NCBI GenBank assembly: GCA_013306675.1
Contig: JABLUY010000108.1
Location: 1-64,000 of the forward strand
From: Thraustochytrium sp. TN22
Lineage: Eukaryota; Sar; Bigyra; Thraustochytrida; Thraustochytriidae
Length of the DNA stretch: 64,000 bases
Reading direction: 5' to 3'
Shown: positions 48,971 through 58,766 of the stretch, piece after piece
How positions within the stretch are numbered: the first letter of the stretch is position 1
Layout of the letters: every line of letters starts with the position of its first letter
Notes under the pieces: generated by a model
What the model saw: only the letters and a program-made list of their open reading frames with translations
Told to the model about the DNA's origin: nothing
Database searches by the model: none
Position numbers and translations under genes: made by a program

Positions 48971-49654
48971 GGTGCTGCGCCGCTCGCTCGCTCGCTCGCT
49001 CGCTCGCTCGCTAGGCTAGCTAGCTGCCCACCTCGAAGCGAAGATCGAGCGAGGGAGCCGAGCCGAGCCGACCCGAGCCGACCCGAGCCGCGCCCGCGCG
49101 AGCCAGGCCGCGCCTCCAGCGAGCGGGCGAGCGACCGGGCGAGCCTGCCGCCGCGCCGTCTGCCGTCTGCTGCCGCCGCCGCCGCCGCCGCGCCCACGCG
49201 CGCGCGAGGGAGATTGAGATAGAGAGAGAGAAGGCGGTCAAATGGCTTTTGGAGAGAGAGAGAGAGCTGACGATGATGATACTACTGGCAAGGTTGGTTC
49301 ATTGCTACACCGGCAGCGACGAGCGAGCAAGCGAGCGAGCAAGCGAGCGAGCGAGGCCGGCGACTGGAGCCACTCGCAAGCGGCGCGGCGGCCGCGAAGG
49401 CCCCCTCCGGTGCGCCGCCCACGCGCCTCAAGCCTCGCCTCACGCCTCAGACTCACTTGTCAAGAAGCGTTGTTGACGACATGTCTGTGTACTGGTACTT
49501 ATTGAGCAGCAGACGCCAACCAACGCGGAAGTGTCGGATGTCATCGGGGCGGGCGGCGTTCGATTCATTCACAGTCGTTCACGGTCAAGGCATGCAGGGT
49601 ACGGTCATTCGTGGGGCGTCATCACGCCAGGAGCCACGCGAGCCACGCATGCCG
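48971..49654. other. Spacer rich in CGCT/GCGA tetranucleotides
   Basis: It contains (CTCG)n at 48980-49011 followed by GGCTAGCTAGCTG, CCGAG pentamers (49055-49090), (GAGA)n near 49220-49268, and (GCGA/GCAA)n near 49320-49352. This should be the CAPZB promoter and the 3' flank of PA28. No gene was recognised. Confidence 0.6.
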
Positions 49655-50311
49655 TCAGTAGACGAGATGCGAACCGCCAGCGCCCTTGGGCTTCTCGAGC
49701 TTCTCGCGATTCTTGACAATGGTGTCGCGCAGGACGAGGAGCGAGTTGCGGAGGTCGAAGCAGTGCTGGATGAGCATGGCGAAGAAGACGTCGTCCACCG
49801 TCTGGATGCTCGCGGCGTAGTCGTCAATGTGCGGACGCTTGCGCATCGTCGAGAGCAGCTTGCCGCGCGAGCGGCTGTACATGGTTAGATTGGCGAGCGT
49901 CTGGCGGCCAGACTTGTAGAGCGCGTCGATCATCTCGATGATCTCCATCTGCACCTCGACGCCGAAGTTGTTGCCGTCCTCCATGCGCGGCATGTTGAGC
50001 TCCACCCAGGTCTTGAGCGTGCTGGCCAGCACGAGCACGCTCTCGATCTGCGCCTTGACGCGTGCGGCGGCGGCCATGACAGGCCCATTCGTCGGCACCT
50101 CCGAGCTCTTGTCCTCGCGCCACCGCCGCACCTCCTCGGCGTCCACGCACTGCTGCCCGCGCTGCTGTGCCGCGCTCAGCTCCTCGCGCAGCGCCTCCAG
50201 CGCCACCACCCGCTCCGCGACGCCATCGCGCAGCGCCGCCTCTGCCTCCTGGGTCACACGCGCACGCAGCTTCGCCAGCGCGCTCACTGCCGAGCCCTGG
50301 CCTGCCGCCAT
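49655..50311 (-). CDS. Proteasome activator PA28 (REG/PSME) subunit
   Basis: The product is 218 residues from the ATG at 50311. Most of the C-terminal domain matches PA28: VPTNGPVMAAAARVKAQIES, then KTWVELNMPRMEDGNNFGVE (the activation-loop region), SRSRGKLLSTMRKRPHIDDY and LRDTIVKNREKLEKPKG, ending in a short hydrophobic HLVY tail that would dock on the 20S alpha ring. PA28 forms heptameric rings that open the 20S proteasome without ATP. Protists generally have a single PA28gamma-like type. The N-terminal helix is shortened and Ala/Glu-rich. An in-frame ATG at 50524 would add 71 residues of poor quality, so the internal start is preferred. Confidence 0.92.
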   Translation of the reverse strand: MAAGQGSAVSALAKLRARVTQEAEAALRDGVAERVVALEALREELSAAQQRGQQCVDAEEVRRWREDKSSEVPTNGPVMAAAARVKAQIESVLVLASTLKTWVELNMPRMEDGNNFGVEVQMEIIEMIDALYKSGRQTLANLTMYSRSRGKLLSTMRKRPHIDDYAASIQTVDDVFFAMLIQHCFDLRNSLLVLRDTIVKNREKLEKPKGAGGSHLVY

Positions 50312-50967
50312 GCCTGCGCGCCGCAAGGGAGGCGTCGCCGCGCGCTCTGGTCGCGACGGTCTGGAGAGGCCTGGCCAACTAACCGTGACCACCATGACCA
50401 CCAGCTTGCACAGGACCAAGGACTTAGGCACGACTCGAAAGGAGACACAGTCGCCAAGGCCGAGGACACGATGGACGAAGTGAACGAGGTGGACGTGGAC
50501 GAAGTAGACAAAGGACGAGAGCATTCGAGCGAAGAGTTGTCAGTGGCAGCTCAAGCCCTGCGATACCAGATCTGCGACACCAGCTTCTGCGACACCAGCT
50601 CTTCGCTGCTCGCTCAACTTCTGCTGCTCAAATTCTTCTGTGCCGAATCTTCTGTACCAGGCTTTCTGCTCTGCATCGCATGTACGACCAAGCTCAAAGA
50701 ACGGAGGAGAGCGTGGCTCCTCTTCCAAGGCGTGCGTGAGCACGCGGCTGCCGCTGAAGAGTCGCCGCCGGCCGGTGCCGGTGCCCGTGCAAAGGACGCA
50801 GGGCGCCGCGAGCTCCGCGTCGCTGGGAGCAATGCCCATGGAGTTGAGGACCGCCATGTAGTCGTGCTCCGGCAATAAAGCAGCAGGCTGCAGCCGAGCA
50901 GCGAGTCCTGCGTGCAGCCGACTGGACGCCTGCCTACAGACGATGGTGGTGCTGTGAGTGTCTCCAG
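50312..50967. other. Spacer without a recognised gene
   Basis: It holds (GTGGAC)-like short repeats near 50470-50515. Open frames here are unconvincing. It separates PA28 from the disrupted peptidase gene. Confidence 0.5.
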
Positions 50968-52500
50968 CTATGCCCTGCTCTCCAGGTCCTGCAGAACGTG
51001 CAGGTTGATCTCGTCGTCGTCGCAGTCGCCGTTCATGGTGATGAGCGAGGAGTAGTTGAGCCGGAAGGGGTTGCCGTCGAAGATGCGCACGCGGCACATG
51101 AGCATGCGTCCCCCTCGATGAGCGTCCTCTCCACCGTGTCCGCCCACCTCCATGCGGACGTTGGGCGTCACCTTGAGGTCGAAGCGGCTGCCCCGGAGCG
51201 GGCTGGCCTCCCCCTTGGTGACGTACAGCACGTCGAAGGAGGGGATGGTGGTGAGATTGTACCGTGTCACCGCCACGGAGACGGTCAGCGCGTTGGCCGT
51301 CGCGCGCGGGATGCCGACCTCGTTGAGGCCCAAGCGCGGGTCACCACTCAGCACCGTCCGGGCGGATAAATCCACGCGCTTTGCCATGAGGTCGAGCCGC
51401 AGCCGCCCCTGCTTCCTGTCAACCCGCTGCCGCAGCCCGCCCGCCTGCACCGTGTATTTGCGCAGGACGGCGTTCGTGTTGCTAACATCGAAGAGCACGT
51501 CGTTGGCGCGGCCGTCGGCGGTAGCGACGGCGTGCTGGCAAAAGGGGCGGCGGTACGCGCGGCCGTGGGGCCAGCAGCGTCCGCCGCCACGCAGACCATG
51601 GTCTCCTTCGCGCAGACCAGCGCGCCGGCACACCCGTCGTCGGCGGCGCAGGTGCCCTCTCCCTCCCAGCCCTGACAGTCTGGCGTGCAGTGCGTCGCGC
51701 GTGTCCGAGGCGCGTCCGTGCAGTGGAAGAGCAGGCGCACCTCCTCCACGTCGAGCGGCGTCACGGTACTGCTCCTCAGGACCTCCGGGTCGACGCCGGC
51801 TCGGAGGATGAAGGCGCCGCCCGCCAAAGGGCCCACGGCGCCCTGGTAGTTGGAGTAAAGCATGATGGATGCAGCAGCTCGTGCGTGATGACCTCGTCGG
51901 CGAAGCACCTCGTCTCGCCAAGGTTCACGACATTGCTGATGTTGGCGTACGAGATGCGCCCAACTCCGAAGCCGAAGCAGCCCCCGTAGCGCGTGGAGTC
52001 GTCGCCGATACGGATGAGCCCCGTGTGCAAGTCGCCGTCGTCGCCCTGGGCAAAGTTGGCGTTGGCGCGCGCCGCATCGGGCCTGTCCGCAACATCGACG
52101 AAGCGTAGAACGCCCGTGCTGTCCTTGATGGCTGGCGTCCATGGAGGCGCGCACCATCTGCTTGCGCTCCTCTGTGATGAGGTTGATGCCGTAGTCGTTG
52201 GTGTGGTCGTCCCAAGTCCCCTTGTAGAAGCTGTACGGGACAAGGAAGCGCTCGCTCTCCCGCAAGCCCCTCCACGCCATATCGTACTGGTCCTTGGCGG
52301 TCGCGAGCAGCCGCGGGCGACCGTCCTTGTTGGCACCAGTCACCGCGGGGAAGCGCAAGTCGCCCACCACCACCACCACCTCGTCCAGCACTTTCACCGG
52401 CACCTGCGGCAGCCTGCCACGCCTACGTCTGCCAAGGCCAGCACGAGCAACAACAACACATGCCAGCGGCACATTGCAAGGAAGCAAACATTCATCATTC
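50968..52500 (-). pseudogene. Disrupted astacin-type (M12A) metallopeptidase gene
   Basis: Coding-quality segments of one protein lie in order but in different minus-strand frames. They are a hydrophobic leader (52480-52400), a region with FLVPYSFYKGTWDDHTNDYG (around 52250), and a zinc-site region with CFADEVITHELLH (around 51900). Then follow SIMLYSNYQG (around 51860), a Cys-rich segment (around 51680) and a C-terminal domain ending HVLQDLESRA (51540-50968). The order of secretory leader, HExxH and SIMxY fits astacin-family endopeptidases. The frame changes at least three times, without introns that would explain it. The normal stretch between HELLH and the SIMLY turn also seems to be missing. 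It is therefore probably a host pseudogene, or a poorly assembled locus. Confidence 0.55.
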
Positions 52501-52529
52501 ACACGTCTCGCGATCGACCTTGTGCCGTT

Positions 52530-54413
52530 TCAGCGCAACTGGTCGCGGCAGCGTTGGACCTGCGCTGCGGCGTCCACGGTCTCTGAGTGCTCAGCGCCCA
52601 GCACCTCCTCATAGATGCTCCGCGCCTCCTCGTAGAGCGGCAAAGCTTGACCGAAGCGACGCCTCGTCTTGTGAAGAACTGCGATGTTGTACAGCGTGAC
52701 CGCAACAGATCGGTGCCGCGGCCCGAGGGCCTCCCTCTTCAGCTCCAGCGCCTCGTTGAAGTAGCGCAGCGCATCCTCGTAGCGGCCCTGGTTCTTGTAC
52801 ACGACCGCCATGTTGTTGAGCGTTGCCGCCACGTCCGGGTGCCGCGGCCCGAGGGCCTCCCTCTTCAGCTCCAGCGCCTCGTTGTAGTAGCGCAGCGCAT
52901 CCTCGTAGCGGCCCTGGTTCTTGTACACGTTCGCCATGTTGTTGAGCGTGTCCGCCACGGACGGGTGCCGCGGCCCGAGGGCCTCCCGTGTCAGCTCCAG
53001 CGCCTCGTTGTAGTAGCGCAGCGCATCCTCGTAGCGGCCCTGGTTCTTGTACACGATCGCCATGTTGTTGAGCGTGTCCGCCACGGACGGGTGCCGCGGC
53101 CCGAGGGCCTCCCGTGTCAGCTCCAGCGCCTCGTTGTAGTAGCGCAGCGCATCCTCGTAGCGACCCTGGTTCGAGTACACGACCGCAATGTTCTTTAGCG
53201 TGTCCGCCACGTACGCGTGCTGCGGCCCGATGGCCTCCCGGAACAGATCCAGCGCCTCCTTGTAGTACTGGAGCGCCTCGTCATAGTCGCCGTAGTCATC
53301 AAGAAGGCTGGCAGCTGCGTACAGCATTCGGGCCATCTCGACGGGGTCTCCGTCGCCGCGCTGCCGGAGGTCGGCGACGCGGTCGCGCGCGATGGCGGCG
53401 AGCCAGGCGCGCTGCCGGCCCTGGATCTCCATGTTGAGGGTGGAGTAGCCGCCCTCGAGCTTCTCGGTCACGGATCGGTCGATCATGGCCTTGTCCTCGG
53501 GCTTCCAGCAGGCCGCGTTCCTCATGTCCATGTTGCGGGCCATGATGGTGGCGATCTCCCTCGGGTCGTCCAGCAGCTGCTCGACGAAGCTGTCCTCCTG
53601 GCCGGGCGCGTAGACGACGTCGACGGGGCGGCCGCTGCGCACGGCGCCGTAAATCTCCCACACGCACCATGCGCGCTGGAGGGGCATGGGTTCGTCCCAT
53701 TTGTCGAAGAAGATGACGGCGCTGTCGAAGCGCGAGATGGCCTCGTGGAGGCCGGTGTTGAGGTAGGCCTGGCGGGCGGCGACGACGTCGTCAGGCAGGT
53801 CGGCGTCGCTGGTGGTCAGCAACGGCTGATTGGTGCAGAAGACGTCAAGCCACACGAAGCGCAGGTGGGGCGGCTTGTCGCTGAAGTGGGCGACGAGGGC
53901 GGCGACGAGGTCGTGGAAGCTGCACTTGCGGGCCTGGCTCACGAAGGTGCCCTGGTACTTTTGGCCGACGTCGGCGGCGTTGTGGATGGTGTTGATGAAG
54001 AACTGCTTGGCGCGCATCTTGCGCGTCTTGGCGAGGACCACGTGCTCCGCTACGTCCTCCGTGGTCCACTCGCTGCGCGGCTTGGGCCTGGCGTCGACGC
54101 CCTCCGTGAACTCGACGAGGTCGTCGACGTAGGGCACGCGGCCAAGCATGGAGCCGTCCTCGCTGACTTCGTAGAGCTCGATGGTGGCCCCCGCCTTGAC
54201 GTCGTCGTTGATGTCGCGCGTGGCGACGAAGAGGCGCACGCCGGGCGCATCGACCTCGTCGACCAGTCGGCGTGCCATGCGCTCGAGGAAGGCGACGCTG
54301 ACGCTGCGATAGTCGATGATCTTTCTTTCCGCCGCCAGGTAGCGCGAGCTCCTGCGCCGGCCGTCGATGCTGCGGCGCAGGCTGCTGTGCGCGCGGGAGA
54401 GGACGCTCGGCAT
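52530..54413 (-). CDS. TPR protein of the kinesin-light-chain-like repeat type with an N-terminal effector-like domain
   Basis: The product is 627 residues. The C-terminal part has six 42-residue TPR units of the NN-A-VY-NQGRYEDALRYYNEALEL-REALGPRHP type (about 375-625). The middle four are nearly identical at DNA level (126-bp units, about 52700-53215). The N-terminal 370 residues contain FVWLDVFCTNQP, then LHEAISRFDSAVIFFDKWDE and LQRAWCVWEIYGAVRSGRPV. This pattern is seen in large protist protein families where it precedes TPRs, and it recalls TIR-like or nucleoside-processing folds; I cannot name the domain with certainty. TPRs suggest a protein-binding or sensing role. The ATG is at 54413. 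A perfect 16-bp palindrome lies about 175 bp upstream. Confidence 0.85.
   Translation of the reverse strand: MPSVLSRAHSSLRRSIDGRRRSSRYLAAERKIIDYRSVSVAFLERMARRLVDEVDAPGVRLFVATRDINDDVKAGATIELYEVSEDGSMLGRVPYVDDLVEFTEGVDARPKPRSEWTTEDVAEHVVLAKTRKMRAKQFFINTIHNAADVGQKYQGTFVSQARKCSFHDLVAALVAHFSDKPPHLRFVWLDVFCTNQPLLTTSDADLPDDVVAARQAYLNTGLHEAISRFDSAVIFFDKWDEPMPLQRAWCVWEIYGAVRSGRPVDVVYAPGQEDSFVEQLLDDPREIATIMARNMDMRNAACWKPEDKAMIDRSVTEKLEGGYSTLNMEIQGRQRAWLAAIARDRVADLRQRGDGDPVEMARMLYAAASLLDDYGDYDEALQYYKEALDLFREAIGPQHAYVADTLKNIAVVYSNQGRYEDALRYYNEALELTREALGPRHPSVADTLNNMAIVYKNQGRYEDALRYYNEALELTREALGPRHPSVADTLNNMANVYKNQGRYEDALRYYNEALELKREALGPRHPDVAATLNNMAVVYKNQGRYEDALRYFNEALELKREALGPRHRSVAVTLYNIAVLHKTRRRFGQALPLYEEARSIYEEVLGAEHSETVDAAAQVQRCRDQLR
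52705..53215. repeat. 126-bp tandem repeat array inside the TPR gene
   Basis: Four consecutive units encode TPR copies with only scattered differences, including synonymous sites kept identical. This indicates recent duplication or gene conversion. Confidence 0.9.
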
Positions 54414-54585
54414 GGCGGCGCGCGGGGGCGGCGCGCGAAAGCGTTCTGCTGGCGGCGCTGCGCTGGCCGCGCGGCCGCTCTCCGACTCTGGCGGCCTCGG
54501 CCGCTCTCGGCCAGCGCGGCGCGTGCGGCGCGTGCACTGCAGCCGCCAGCCGCCTCTTATAGTTAGTCGGCCAGTCAGCCAGACC

Positions 54586-54601
54586 GTACAAGTACTTGTA
54601 C
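54586..54601. other. 16-bp perfect palindrome (GTACAAGTACTTGTAC)
   Basis: An inverted repeat without spacer in the promoter side of the TPR gene, followed by TAGTACTCTAGCTACTAG-type sequence. It is a candidate protein-binding site. Confidence 0.6.
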
Positions 54602-54623
54602 AGGTGTACTAGTACTCTAGCTA

Positions 54624-55145
54624 CTAGCGGTGCATGGCGGAGAAGATGGCAATGGGGCGGTCGTCGAGCTCCGACCTGTGCGTCTCGAGCTGGAAGCGCG
54701 TCTTGTCGTAGTAGAAGGGGCGGCGCCTGCCGTTCCTCGCGCATGCGGGGCACGCAGGAGACTGGTCCGTTTGGGTGAGGATGATCATTGCGGTGTAGCG
54801 CGCCACCGCGATGCGGAGCTCGTCGCTAGCGTTGGCGCGGTCGCGCCAGCTTGCTTGCACGGAGTAGTGTTTGTTGAGCGCGAGCGTAAGCCTTGACAGC
54901 GTGAGGTCGGTCGCTGCGAGCAACTCGTCGCGGTACGAGTAGATGACGCGATGGAATGTCTTGCCGGAGCTTATGCTGCGCTCCTGCTTGTACCCCACGT
55001 TGATCATGCTCTCGAAGGAGCGGTTGAGCGAGCCGGCGACGTACGTGACAAAGCACAAGTCGCGGTTCGTCTCGTCTCCCTCCATCGCGTCAGTGTCATC
55101 TTGAACTCCTCCGTGCGCGTCTTCTTTTAACCCTGAACGGCTCAT
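54624..55145 (-). CDS. Hypothetical 173-residue protein
   Basis: The frame opens at the ATG at 55145 and encodes balanced, protein-like sequence (ETNRDLCFVTYVAGSLNRSF, then IYSYRDELLAATDLTLSRLT). CPACARNG near 145 might be half of a zinc site. There is no signal peptide or membrane helix. No family was recognised. It ends about 210 bp from the TPR gene start, with which it is co-directional (upstream of it). Another ATG at 55085 is possible. Confidence 0.5.
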   Translation of the reverse strand: MSRSGLKEDAHGGVQDDTDAMEGDETNRDLCFVTYVAGSLNRSFESMINVGYKQERSISSGKTFHRVIYSYRDELLAATDLTLSRLTLALNKHYSVQASWRDRANASDELRIAVARYTAMIILTQTDQSPACPACARNGRRRPFYYDKTRFQLETHRSELDDRPIAIFSAMHR

Positions 55146-55692
55146 ACTCGCTGGTCGTCTGCTGCAAAAGGCCCAGGCGGATCTGAGTGGGTGGCGATGG
55201 GGCAGCAAGAATTCCTTCGCAACGAGAATGGGAGTCAACGTCGTCGTCGACGGACAAGCGTAGCTTGTCTATCCACAGCCCGCGCGTCGCGCGCTACAAG
55301 GAGATGCAGGATGCTTTGCTGAGCACTTGTGCAGCAGGTGCGCGAATGTGCTGTCGTGCCGCTAGCGCTCAAGCTCGCGCGCAGCCTACCTGTGTTACCT
55401 GAAATCGCGCAAAGTCCCAAGCGAAGCACTGAACGCCTGCTCATTGTCAAGTAGCGACGCGCGCCGTTGAAAAAACGCGACGCAGATTCTGAACGCAGGC
55501 TCCAAGACGCTTCGCCACCTTGCACTGGAATGCCTACGTCGGCTTCAAGAAGCACAACACCTTCCCTGCGCCGTGCTCGTCTTACGGTGGGGACGGCGTA
55601 GGCGTGTCTCCGTCGCAAGGGGAAAGGAGAAACGCCTCCAGGTCGCCGCGGCGTCAGCAGTACTCCTAGCACGGGTGCGGGCGGCGGCGGCG
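55146..55692. promoter_or_regulatory. Divergent spacer
   Basis: It lies between the hypothetical minus-strand gene and the coiled-coil plus-strand gene. No motif or gene was recognised. Confidence 0.4.
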
Positions 55693-57195
55693 GCGATGGT
55701 GGCGGGCGATCGCGGCTGGCGCGTGTGCGCGCGCATCCACCGCGACGGCAGCGTGTCGTTCTTTGAGGGCGGCGCAGCGACGGCGCCCAGGAGCGCCAGT
55801 CTTGGGGCCTCCATCACCGCTGGAGGCGCTCCTTGTTGTACTCACAGTCAAGCTAGTGCGCCGCGGCCGCGCACGCAGGCGACCTTGCAGACATCCACGG
55901 CGCCGTGGTGGGACGCACTCGCCGATGAAGCTACTGGACCCTTGGCGAAAGCCGGCCCGAGACCAAAGTTGACCTCGTTGTGGACGCCATTGGTGGAGAC
56001 CGAGCGAGGTGAGGGGTCCGTGGAGGCGCGGCTCTCCACCTCGCTCCACGCGGCCCGCAAGCGCCACAAAGAGGTCCTCGCCCGTTCGGACGCGGTCCTG
56101 GAGCTCTCGCGCTCCCGGAGTCTTTCGTGGCTTGACCGTGACGCGCAGAGCACTGCTTGGACCGGGGACGAGTCTCTCTTGCGCGCCCTGGAGGTGAGCA
56201 AGGACGCGAGCCGCGAGGAGAGCGCGGAGCAGAGCGCAGAGCTGAGCGCGGATTTTCGCGCCAAACTGAGCGTCGAGCATGGTACGGAGTCAAGTCTGGA
56301 GACGCGTGGTCCCGAACGTACCCCGGCGCGCTCACAATCAGCACGTGCGGAGCCGCGCGCCAAGGGCCCGAGTGCGCATCTCTGCAAAGTCGCTGCAGGC
56401 TCGAAGCAGAGCATGAGCAAGGAGCGATCTGAGCAAGGTGAAGAGCGCGACCCGTCGTCGCAGCAGACCGAGGGCCCAAGTGCGCGTCTCCGCGAAGTCA
56501 GCGCAAGCTCGAATCAGAGCAAACGCAAGCAAGCAACTGAGCAAGACGAAGAGCGCGGCCCGCGCAAGCCGAATCTGCCATCGCAACAGACCACGCAGAA
56601 GACGTCACCCTTCGCCGGGAAGCGCGTCGGGACCCTGTACGATACGGTGCGCGCCCGGAGCTCAGCGCTGGCAGCTGCGCTCGCGGACGCCAAGGCGGCG
56701 GTCGAACGCGAGGCCCGGGCCGGGCCTCGCGCAAGTGTTCCGGCACGGCGACAGTCCGGGTCGCAGGTGCACTTGTATGAGCACCTGATCTCGGAGCTGG
56801 AATCGCACCAGCTGGAACTCCTTCACGAGCTGCAGGAGCTGGAGCGACGTATGCAGCGGCACGGGGTGCAGTTGTCAGAGTCGTGGATCGGCGCAAGGCG
56901 TACGGCGCTGACGCACATCCGGCAGCATCATCAGCGAGCGAGCGGATCTGCGCTGCACGAAGAGCGCGAGCTGTACTACGCGGCGCTCGTGCGGCGCAAG
57001 TCGGCGGATGCGCAGGCAGAACGGTACATTGAGGCGATCGCCGAGCGCGAGGTGGTGCTTGGCGTGCAGAACGACTGCGTTCGAGAGCTGGTGCGCGCCT
57101 GCAGGAGTGCATTACGCGTGCATGACAAGGAGCTGGCGCGCACGTACACGGAGCGCCGGCGCGAGGCAGCTGAGGTCCGCGTGGAGAAGCAGTAA
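55693..57195 (+). CDS. Hypothetical Ser/Glu-rich protein with C-terminal coiled coil
   Basis: The product is 500 residues from the ATG at 55693 (ggcgATGG). The start is compact (GWRVCARIHRDGSVSFFEGG), the middle (about 170-310) is disordered and rich in Ser, Glu, Arg and Gln, with a loosely repeated SKER-SEQ-EERDP..QQTEGPSARL unit. The last 150 residues are a predicted coiled coil (LYEHLISELESHQLELLHEL, then AQAERYIEAIAEREVVLGVQ). No family was recognised. A structural role at the cytoskeleton or basal body is possible but not supported directly. Confidence 0.65.
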   Translation, partial: AMVAGDRGWRVCARIHRDGSVSFFEGGAATAPRSASLGASITAGGAPCCTHSQASAPRPRTQATLQTSTAPWWDALADEATGPLAKAGPRPKLTSLWTPLVETERGEGSVEARLSTSLHAARKRHKEVLARSDAVLELSRSRSLSWLDRDAQSTAWTGDESLLRALEVSKDASREESAEQSAELSADFRAKLSVEHGTESSLETRGPERTPARSQSARAEPRAKGPSAHLCKVAAGSKQSMSKERSEQGEERDPSSQQTEGPSARLREVSASSNQSKRKQATEQDEERGPRKPNLPSQQTTQKTSPFAGKRVGTLYDTVRARSSALAAALADAKAAVEREARAGPRASVPARRQSGSQVHLYEHLISELESHQLELLHELQELERRMQRHGVQLSESWIGARRTALTHIRQHHQRASGSALHEERELYYAALVRRKSADAQAERYIEAIAEREVVLGVQNDCVRELVRACRSALRVHDKELARTYTERRREAAEVRVEKQ

Positions 57196-57554
57196 AGAGA
57201 GGTCGATCTTGCAAATGTTGGTTCTTGTCTCAACAAAAGAAAAAAGAAGAGAGAGCGAGCAAAGAAGAAGAGATGAGACATGGTCAGGGCATGGACAGTA
57301 GAGAGAGGAAGGATTGCAGTGCGGTGGTAACAGAAACACAGGGACTAGCTGAAGCAGCAGGGGCAGGAGCAGCAGCAGCCGGCGCAGGATGAAGAGGGGC
57401 GCTGGGGGAGGCATGGTCACAGTTTTTAAAAAGAGCAGATGGGCGAGCATCAGGAGTCGCGCGCGGTGAGCAACAGAATAGAGCGAGAGAGAGAGACAGA
57501 AAGACAGACAGACAGACAGACAGGCGCGCAGAGCAAAGCACCAAGGCGAGCACA

Positions 57555-58604
57555 TCAGTCGCGCGTGGCCGTGTACACGTGCAGGCCGAGGTCTGCGGGA
57601 GCGCCGGCGCACAAGCGCGCGGGAGCGTGCACGCAGAGGAGCCAGGGCAGGTAGACCTTGAGAAAGGGCATCCGTGTCCTGATCTGCAGCCTAGCGCCGC
57701 CAGGGGGAATGTAAGGTGCGAACTCGTGGACCTCGCGCTCGAGCGCGCGGCTGGCGAGCTGCTCGGTGACGGAGAAGCCATTCTCGTTGAGCAAGCGCTT
57801 GAAGGCGCGCGCGTTGCCAGGACCGTAGAGCCAGGGCGAAGCGCACTCGTCGCGAAGGACGGCGTGCAGATCCTGCACCGGGCCGGGCACCTTGCCCTGG
57901 ACGGTGAAGGATGGCAGCCAGTCGCCGCAGATGACGCTCTCTTGCACGCAGAGCGCGGAGACGGCGGCCAGGAGGGCCCGCACAGCGGCCTCCTCGAGGT
58001 ACATGGAGACGCCCTCGACGATGAAGAGCGCGCGCTGCGTACGATCGAAGCCGGCGTGCTCGAGCGCGGTGTCCCAGTCGCCCGCCTCGAGGTGCGCTGG
58101 CACCTCGACGCGGCGGCAGAGCGCCGCGGCGAGGTCGTCGGCACCGAGGCGGCGGCGCTTGCGCGCCAGGAGCACCGGCGAGTCGACCTCAAAGAGCGTG
58201 AGCCCGCGCTGCGCGAGCTGGCGCAGGCGCCAGGCGCGCGTGTCCATGCCGGCGCCCAGGAGCACGACCTGGCGGCCGCCGCCCTCGGCGAAGTCCACCA
58301 GCACGTGATCCGCGTACAGCGTGCGCAGCGCCATCATGTCGGACAAGAAGTAGGCGCCCAGGTCCTCCTCGAAGCGCGCGCCCAAGCGCGCGCCCTCCTC
58401 GCCCGCGAGCCTCGCCGCGCGCGCGTCCTGCTCCGGCAGCAGCGCCGAGGTCGCCAACGTGTGCGCCACCCAGCACGCCACGTCCGCTCTCCTGGCCTCG
58501 TCCTCCTCGTCCAGCTCCGCGCCTGCCGCTGCCGCCGGCGACGCGCTGTCGCCGGCCTCGGCGGCTTCCACCTCCTTGACGCGCCCCGCGCTCTTGCGCA
58601 GCAT
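57555..58604 (-). CDS. SAM-dependent methyltransferase of the leucine carboxyl methyltransferase-like family
   Basis: The product is 349 residues. The SAM site is clear: QVVLLGAGMDTRAWRLRQL (GxGxDTRxxR, about 110-125), acidic FEVDSP (about 138), and the post-motif FIVEGVSMYLEEAAV (about 196-208). These are the marks of the LCM/PPM family that includes protein phosphatase 2A methyltransferases and bacterial 'putative O-methyltransferases' (TIGR00027 type). The longer N-terminal helix (VACWVAHTLATSALLPEQDA) resembles the latter. The substrate is unknown. The first ATG in the frame is 58604. The frame upstream to 59153 is pure Arg/Ala/Gly low complexity and lacks ATG. Confidence 0.88.
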   Translation of the reverse strand: MLRKSAGRVKEVEAAEAGDSASPAAAAGAELDEEDEARRADVACWVAHTLATSALLPEQDARAARLAGEEGARLGARFEEDLGAYFLSDMMALRTLYADHVLVDFAEGGGRQVVLLGAGMDTRAWRLRQLAQRGLTLFEVDSPVLLARKRRRLGADDLAAALCRRVEVPAHLEAGDWDTALEHAGFDRTQRALFIVEGVSMYLEEAAVRALLAAVSALCVQESVICGDWLPSFTVQGKVPGPVQDLHAVLRDECASPWLYGPGNARAFKRLLNENGFSVTEQLASRALEREVHEFAPYIPPGGARLQIRTRMPFLKVYLPWLLCVHAPARLCAGAPADLGLHVYTATRD

Positions 58605-58735
58605 CTCGCCGCGCCTCGCCGCGGCCTCGCCGCGCGCCTCGCCGCGCGCCCTGGCCCCGCGCGCGCCTCGCGCGCGCCCGCCGCCGCGCCCGTTGGCGCC
58701 GCCGCCGCCGCCGCCGGGGCCGCGGGGGGCGCCGC

Positions 58736-58766
<31 letters not shown>

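Noticed and set aside
49555-49575. tRNA B-box-like GTTCGATTC
   Set aside because: No matching A box, acceptor stem or cloverleaf could be drawn around it.
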